The notes under the pieces: generated by a model
Database searches by the model: none
Told to the model about the DNA's origin: nothing
Seen by the model: only the letters and a program-made list of their open reading frames with translations
In this document: positions 58,390 through 64,000 of the stretch, piece after piece
Numbering within the stretch: the first letter of the stretch is position 1
How the letters are laid out: each line of letters opens with the position of its first letter
Assembly: GCA_025716815.1 (NCBI GenBank)
Contig: JAIXMN010000021.1
Coordinates: 124,001 to 188,000 of the forward strand
Reading direction: 5' to 3'
DNA from: Dichotomocladium elegans
Lineage: Eukaryota > Mucoromycota > Mucoromycetes > Mucorales > Lichtheimiaceae
Length of the DNA stretch: 64,000 nt
Made by a program: the position numbers and the translations under genes

Positions 58390-59006
58390 ATGGAACGCAC
58401 TTACATTATGGTCAAGCCCGATGGTAAATTGGGGTGGGGAGAGAGGTGTTTTCTAGGACACGGTGCGGAAAAAACCTAAATAGGAGATGGACCTGACTCT
58501 CGGCTGCTGCTGTATTCTAGGTGTCCAGCGCGGACTCGTTGGTGAAATCATCAAGCGCTTTGAGAACCGTGGTTACCAGCTCATGGCTCTTGAGCTCATC
58601 CACCCTACTCAGGAGCTTCTTGAGGAACACGTACGTAATTCTCCTCTTCATTGAGAAATAAGAACCCAACTGATGCGGCGAATATAATCAATAATAGTAC
58701 AAGGACTTGGCCGGTAAGTCCTTCTTCCCTGGATTGATCCAGTACATGCGCAGCGGTCCCGTTGTCGGCATGGTCTGGGCCGGTAAGGATGCCGTCAAGA
58801 CCGGTCGTGTCATGTTGGGTCAGACCAACCCCATGGCCTCCGCCCCTGGCACCATCCGTGGCGACTTTGCTCTTGATGTTGGTCGCAACATCTGCCACGG
58901 CTCTGACTCTGTTGAGTCTGCCGAGCGCGAGATTGCCTTGTGGTTCCCCCGCGGTGTCCAGACCTACGAGCGCAGCCTCTCCCTCCACAGCCTCATCTAC
59001 GAATAA
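58390..59006 (+). CDS. NDK1: Nucleoside diphosphate kinase
   Basis: Three exons: 58390-58423, 58521-58630, 58698-59006, in phase to 150 residues, the exact family length. Blocks: [77 protein letters not shown] and [20 protein letters not shown]. The phosphohistidine is the His in NICHGSDS. The enzyme moves the gamma phosphate from ATP to other nucleoside diphosphates. Codon use is strongly biased to C-ending codons, unlike its neighbours, which fits high expression. Donors are GTAAAT and GTACGT. Confidence 0.97.
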
Positions 59007-59360
59007 GCGGGATCGCCCAAACCATTCCCTTACTTCAATAATAAAAAAAGAAAAACGAGGTTCGAGACCCCAAGATAACTTCGGGATCCTAAAACAAAAT
59101 AACTTTTTTGATTTCTTATTTTGCGCGAATGCCTTGTTTTGGGGAAATACAAATGTCAAATCCCCAACTCTTTTTTTTGTATAAAATGGAAGAAGACAGT
59201 GAGCAAGAGAACAAAAAAAGAAAAACAAGATCTATAGTTGAAATATGTGTAGTTGCATAAAACAAAAAGAGGATAAATGCAGATGCTATTGCGAGGGGAT
59301 TATAAGTATTGAGGAGGAGGACACGTAGGACGGGAGAGGGAGGGGATAATGGGAAGAACA

Positions 59361-60828
59361 TTATTTTTGAGTCTTGACAGTTGCCAACTCGATGGTGTTT
59401 GGATTCAACATCGATTCGGGCAGCTTTCTGTTTTTGCTACGTTCCGTAGTTTCCACATGGCTGTGCAGATCAGACGCCCCGGAATAGCAGTATATCATCT
59501 TTAGTAATGTTTCCTCTGCCCAGAATTTTCTCTCCACTTACGTGTACCAAGCACCGCCTGCCAACGTTAGCAAGATACCCAAGGCATTCATCCACGTAAT
59601 ATTCAAACGGAAGATGATGACCGCAAGTACAATGGAAAGAACCTGCTTTACATTGCCTAAGGACAAAGCCCGAATTTTTTTTTTTTCCTCGGTCAGTATT
59701 GAGCCTTTTATGGATGGATATCTCCATATATATATATAACGTGCGTGTGCCGGAGGGATGGCTGTATTATGTTACTTACCTGCCACGGTCATTGTGAGCG
59801 CGCTTGTTTTCTTGTTGGCCGTGAAACTGACGACGTTTAAAAAGAAGGCAAGGACGCCGTTCACCAAGAGAGCAAAAAACAGCTTGTCGGTAACCTTGGT
59901 CTCGGCCACCAAGGCCATCTCACCAGTGATGTACGAGTAAATTAGCGTCTGAACAAAGGCCAAGGGCGACATGCGTAACAAAAGGTCGAGCGGATGGAGT
60001 TTGAGTCGACCGACCTGCACACGGTTTGTCACGACGGTCTTTAACGCGGCAAGCACCGTTCCTAGCACTGTGAGGAAGAAGCCCATTGCCGTATAATCAT
60101 AGTCGCCAAAGGTGGCAAACGCAACGCCCGCAACAACCTATCGTGTGGATCAGCCTTTTTCACTCTCTCGACCACGCTGCACGCGTTTTTATTGTTTCTT
60201 TACCGGAAACAACGATATATAAACCATTCCGGAGTAGGACTTGCGCAGAAACATGATCGAGAGCATAATTGTAAAGACGGGCGTCATGGCACGCACCACT
60301 TGATGGAACTGATGGCAAAAGAAAGAAAAGGCAAAATGAACAAAAACGACTCGACGGTGCTATGGTGAAGAAAGAAGGACATCGACATGACTTACGGGAA
60401 CCGTAACAAGGTTACTATAGTAACAATAGATGTCAGTCATGTCAAGCGACAGAGGCAACGGACTCAATCCTCTTTTCTTCTCCTTCCTCTCTCTCTCTCT
60501 CTTTCTCTGTTTCCTTTTCACAAGAGAGAGTAACTTACAGCGACACATTGCTAATGGCGATATTGATGGTGTACAGCACAGAAAACATCAGCATTACCAT
60601 GTTCTCTCCATTTCCCAGTTTGGAGGGCGTGAACATGTTGAACTGCCAGAAGCAATACGAGCCAACCGCACCGCAAAAGGTATGAATGGCCGTCAATGTC
60701 CATGGATACGGGAACTGGAACATTGACATGATAATCTTGTTGTACAATGTCAGGGCCAGATTGAAGAAAAAGTACATGCCGAGCCAAAGCATCGACGAAT
60801 CCCGTTCCCTCATCTCAGATGCCATCAC
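59361..60828 (-). CDS. Triose-phosphate/nucleotide-sugar-type transporter (TPT/DMT)
   Basis: Six exons on the minus strand: 60539-60828, 60396-60414, 60204-60308, 59780-60137, 59542-59656, 59361-59460, in phase to 328 residues. The second exon is only 19 nt and encodes LNLVTVP with its neighbours. About ten membrane segments are expected. TPT-family blocks: ALTLYNKIIMSMFQFPYPWT, SNVSLNLVTVPFHQVVRAMT, PVFTIMLSIMFLRKSYS, GVAFATFGDYDYTAMGFF, LKTVVTNRVQVGRLKLHPLD and AGNVKQVLSIVLAVIIFRL. The family exchanges phosphorylated sugars or nucleotide sugars across Golgi, ER or organelle membranes. The substrate cannot be read from the sequence. The cytosolic C-terminus is short and polar (VETTERSKNRKLPESMLN). 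Confidence 0.93.
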
Positions 60829-61030
60829 AGTTCAGGTTGAAAGAAAGTGGAAGAAAAAGGAAAAAAAAAAAGAGGTTCCTGAAACTAAAAAAAGAAATCC
60901 ATATGCTAAAAAAAATCCGGGCGCACCCGCCTTTCCCAAAAAAATAAAAAATTGATTGTTTTTTCAGTTTCAGAGCCCTTCCCTTATGTAAACTCGAGCG
61001 CGGAAGATACTTTTCGATCTATTTTATTAT
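60829..61030. other. Spacer upstream of the transporter gene
   Basis: About 200 bases with A-rich runs (60859-60872, 60908-60916). It separates the transporter start from the stop of the kinase gene on the same strand and must contain the transporter promoter. Confidence 0.4.
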
Positions 61031-61032
61031 GT

Positions 61033-62223
61033 TCAGAGCCACCAAGCAGGCTCCTGTTGATGGATAAACATTGTCTCTTCCTGATCATCGGGACCTATTA
61101 GCTCTGACAGACTTTGCTGTCTAGGGTGCTCGCGTGGTTTCTGGTCTGTGATGATCATCTCAGAGTCACTAAACACGGCCGAGTCTTGCGACGGGTCCGC
61201 TTTGTAGAGCAGATTTGGATGCCCGCCGCTGATCCCTCCGCCGCTGGTGCTGCTGTTGCTGCCGCCGCCGTGAGTGACAATCTGGACCGGCCAGGAGCAC
61301 GCGTCATAGCCGTCATCATCACGTTCATCATGGTATGACCGAAGAGTTGTGAACCGCTCCTTCATTTCCTGCACGCTCGGCCTGTCAGCCGGGCAGGGCG
61401 CGAGCACGACAACTAAGAAATGGTATAGGTCTTGCGATAGTTGCGGCAGCGCGCTCTTGAGCATGGCAGCCGGGTCATGCACGTAGCGGCAATAGGCGGC
61501 GTCCTTGGCAGTTGCTTCTTGCCATAGATGGCGGCAAAAGACCATATAGACCAAGAGAATCCCGAGACTCCAGACATCAGACGCGGCAGAGTCGATCACC
61601 GCGTCGTCAAAAAAATGCTCAGGGGCCAGGTAGACCGTTGAACCGCATCCGCGCTCGTTGTTGTATCGTTCGCGCGTCGACAAGCCAAAGTCTGCGACTT
61701 TGATGTTCCATTGGTATGGGTTTTCGGCTGAGTTATCATCATCGGTGCCATACAGTAGGATATTCTCGAGTTTGAGATCGCGGTGATAGATATTACGTTG
61801 ATGCATGTAGCCAACTGCATCGAGCACCTGGCCAAACATGACGGTCACCTGAGCATCTGTGAGCCTGCAGTGGGCGAGATAGTCAAACAAGTCGCCCATG
61901 TCGCATAGATCCATCACCATGTAGATGTGGTCAGGATCCGTGCTTGTGCCGTGCAATGCAAGGATGTTGGGGTGGCTGAGCGAGGCCTGGATATCAATCT
62001 CTAGGTGCTGATACTCAAGCGCCTCCTTCTTGTTGTTCACTACTTTGACTGCCACGTAGGCGTTGTCCTCAAGAGACTGCCCAAGATAGAGGGCACCAAA
62101 TGATCCCCGTCCTATTTCTTCGAGGATTCGATATTCATGATCGTCGTGCTGTTCAAGGCGGATGATCTTGTCGAGCATCCAATCGTCTTGTTCGGTGGTC
62201 ACAGTCATGGGAGATTCTCGCAT
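61033..62223 (-). CDS. Serine/threonine protein kinase (Ran1/Ksp1/Sks1-like)
   Basis: One uninterrupted frame of 396 codons on the minus strand. All kinase motifs are intact: glycine loop GRGSFGALYLG, AVKVV (Lys), catalytic loop IYHRDLKLENILL, DFGLST, and APEHFF. The domain spans about residues 30-300. CGSTVYLAPE replaces the usual GT-x-x-Y-x-APE and the order of motifs fits the fungal Ran1/Ksp1/Sks1/Vhs1 group that acts in nutrient and sexual-development signalling. The exact group is an inference. The C-terminal tail is Gly/Ser-rich (NSSTSGGGISGG) and ends acidic. It is one of only two intron-free host genes here. A second in-frame methionine lies 18 bases inside the first. Confidence 0.92.
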   Translation of the reverse strand: MRESPMTVTTEQDDWMLDKIIRLEQHDDHEYRILEEIGRGSFGALYLGQSLEDNAYVAVKVVNNKKEALEYQHLEIDIQASLSHPNILALHGTSTDPDHIYMVMDLCDMGDLFDYLAHCRLTDAQVTVMFGQVLDAVGYMHQRNIYHRDLKLENILLYGTDDDNSAENPYQWNIKVADFGLSTRERYNNERGCGSTVYLAPEHFFDDAVIDSAASDVWSLGILLVYMVFCRHLWQEATAKDAAYCRYVHDPAAMLKSALPQLSQDLYHFLVVVLAPCPADRPSVQEMKERFTTLRSYHDERDDDGYDACSWPVQIVTHGGGSNSSTSGGGISGGHPNLLYKADPSQDSAVFSDSEMIITDQKPREHPRQQSLSELIGPDDQEETMFIHQQEPAWWL

Positions 62224-62392
62224 TCACTATGGTGGACTCAAACGATAGAGTTGGTGTTCTTTGCAGTTTCAGAGGTTGTGTTCGGAGGGGATCAGTCTTT
62301 ATGGTCATTTAATAGCACATCGTGGAAAGGGAACGGGGAGAGGGAAATGTACAGAAGAAGGAAGAGAAGGGAGGCTAATTTAAAGGGAAACT

Positions 62393-64000
62393 TTACTGGG
62401 AATGAACAGGGCACTCCTTTCCCTTTCCAAACCAGCTGTGTATGCAACAGCTGTGATATGTGCAGAGGCAGCTTAACCTTGCCATCGTGTCACCTCCACA
62501 TAAGTCTGAGCTTATTGTTTCTTTTGTATTTTATATTTTCGCACTTACCCTTAACAAATTCCTCAAGGCAAATGACACACTCTTGCCCCAACAACGCCGA
62601 GTCAGGTGGGAGTTTATAGACTATGTTCCATATCAAGTTAACGAGTCAGCAGCTTCTTATCACCGCCCCCCCCCATCCGCTCTCTCCCCGCAAACGCGGG
62701 TCTCGTACTCACCGACGTAGCGGATGCCAGACATGGCCGCGGACGTATTCGCGCTAAGGCACGCTTGAACATGATCCTCTTGCTCAGCTGTACCCCCAAA
62801 CTCATCAAGTCCTTTGCCACATACGGGACAATCAAGCATCATGCTCTGCGTGCTTGGTGTCCGGCGCATCATTAAGCTTGCTGGGCGGCTTGTTTGTCCA
62901 CGAGGTCGCGATAATTTTTCAAAACACCCATCGCATGCTCGCTGGGGCTGCAGCGAGATGCGGTAGTGCTGCTCCATCGGGACCGCCGGATCCTGGACAA
63001 TGTGTGAGAAAGGGAGCATCACCCGATTTGTCGAACATTTGTCACAAACAACCAGCCCGCAACATCTGGGATCAATTATTTGCATGGAGGTCAGCTGACA
63101 TGCACTTCCTCACACCTCGTCTGCGCCTACCTGCAATGGTGTCGTCGCACGAGGATATTGAACCATCGACCACATCGCCTGCAATCTGGTGCCTGTTCGT
63201 TTCGTTCCCAGACGTAGCCCATCCGCTGGAATGACGATGAACGTGCGCTGGAAAAGGATGGCCGAGAAAAAGTAGTCGATGTCGGTGGCTCGGCAGCAAT
63301 CGAGGCTGTGGATGCGGCTACGGGTGCTTGGTCAGCGCATGTTCCATAGCCCACAAAAACAGACCGAGGTTTAGCGAGGGTCAAGCTGGTGGATGCAGGG
63401 ACGCTGCTGCTGCTGCTGCTCCTGCTATTGTTGTTGTTATTGTTGCTGCTGTTACCATGGGTATTTCCTTCATCGTCAATATGGCTCTCATCTGACGTGA
63501 CTTCATCTGCAGTATCTGTACTGGAAGTGGTGGTCTCACTATCCATTCGACGTTTCATAATCCGGATCCATCGCCGCCTCCGTACCCATCCTGTTCCTGA
63601 CGTGGCCGGCATTGTGCCAACCCACTCGCTTGACTGACCGAAACTCCGAGCATATTGCCACCCTTGGCTGTCAGTGATCGGATGAGAATAGTCCACCATC
63701 CAGTCCGTCAGCCAAAACCACTCTGTCATGGGGGGCAGACGCACATGACTTTTTGTTGTTGTTTCCTCAGAAGGATAGAGTGTCCAGGCGCCTTCGTGTT
63801 TCCCAAGCGCTGAGGAGGAGAATGTTGGCCTGCCCATCGTCAAAAACGATGAGGTGCCCCTCTGATTCTCGTGCAAGATGACAGGCACGGTCACATGGCT
63901 CTTAAGTAGATCATACGGCTCGTGCGCTGTGAGAGACCATAATTTGGTTTATTCAGCAATCGGGCTTCTCATGAAAGAAAGGTCGGGAACACCTACTCTG
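62393..64000 (-). CDS. DysF-FYVE-RING protein, 5' end beyond the window
   Basis: Exons on the minus strand: 63993-64000 (partial), 63131-63926, 62713-63065, 62549-62581, 62393-62493; the N-terminus lies past the right edge. The visible part is about 430 residues. It starts with a dysferlin-type DysF domain (VILHENQRGTSS, WQYARSFGQSSEW, GWVRRRRWIRIMKRR). A FYVE finger follows (CRRCGRWFNILVRRHHCRCC, GLVVCDKCSTNRVML). Then a C2H-type UBZ-like motif (CPVCGKGLDEFGG, EDHVQACL), and a RING-H2 finger (ECVICLEEFVKGD, LSCLCTYHSCCIHSW, KECPVH). FYVE binds PI3P on endosomes and RING gives E3 ubiquitin-ligase activity, so a membrane-trafficking ligase like fission-yeast Pib1 is inferred. The 33-nt exon 62549-62581 carries half of the RING; exon phases all agree. 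Confidence 0.85.

Noticed and set aside
1..64000. CRISPR array or bacterial operon features
   Set aside because: No regularly spaced repeats are present, and the introns show this is eukaryotic nuclear DNA.

Overview
This window looks like nuclear DNA of an early-diverging filamentous fungus, most likely Mucoromycota (Mucorales-like). The support is many short introns (mostly about 50-90 nt), compact genes, glutamine-rich regulators, a metazoan-type ATG16 with WD40 repeats, a class C (GABA-B-like) receptor, and pogo-, mariner- and Fanzor-type mobile elements. I rebuilt 23 host genes plus one transposase gene by joining exons at phase-compatible splice sites. Splice choices are inferred from sequence only, with no transcript data.

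Left part (1-16.3 kb): a multi-pass membrane protein (560-1650, minus), a Zn(II)2Cys6 regulator (3751-5170), a bHLH regulator (8646-9532), a large class C GPCR with a C-terminal PH-like domain (10949-15357), and a small Ecl1-type zinc protein (15689-16286, minus). The spaces between these are long and gene-poor.

Relic zone (17.5-20.3 kb): two inverted fragments of a Tc1/mariner (DDE_3) element flank a decayed Fanzor (TnpB-like) gene. A longer decayed copy of the same mariner family lies at 50.2-51.4 kb.

Middle (21.6-47.0 kb): farnesyltransferase beta subunit, a small conserved protein of unknown function, a second bHLH factor, a SWIRM protein, proteasome beta-6, PP2A B56 regulatory subunit, F-actin capping alpha, a TCP11-domain protein, a ketohexokinase-like sugar kinase and ATG16. 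A 2,216-bp pogo-like DNA transposon with near-perfect inverted repeats, a TA duplication and an open four-exon transposase gene occupies 47640-49855.

Right part (52.1-64 kb): a dense housekeeping block. It holds archaeal-type phosphoglycerate mutase, an OTU deubiquitinase, HPRT, 3-hydroxyanthranilate dioxygenase, nucleoside diphosphate kinase, a triose-phosphate/nucleotide-sugar-type transporter, a Ran1/Ksp1-like kinase, and a DysF-FYVE-RING protein cut by the right edge. HPRT and NDK act in purine and nucleotide metabolism and 3-HAO in NAD synthesis, but nothing shows they are co-regulated.

The most unusual genome-level signal is splicing: 7 of about 115 inferred introns need a GC donor (five GCAAGT, one GCAAGC, one GCATGT), because no GT in the local frame restores the conserved protein.
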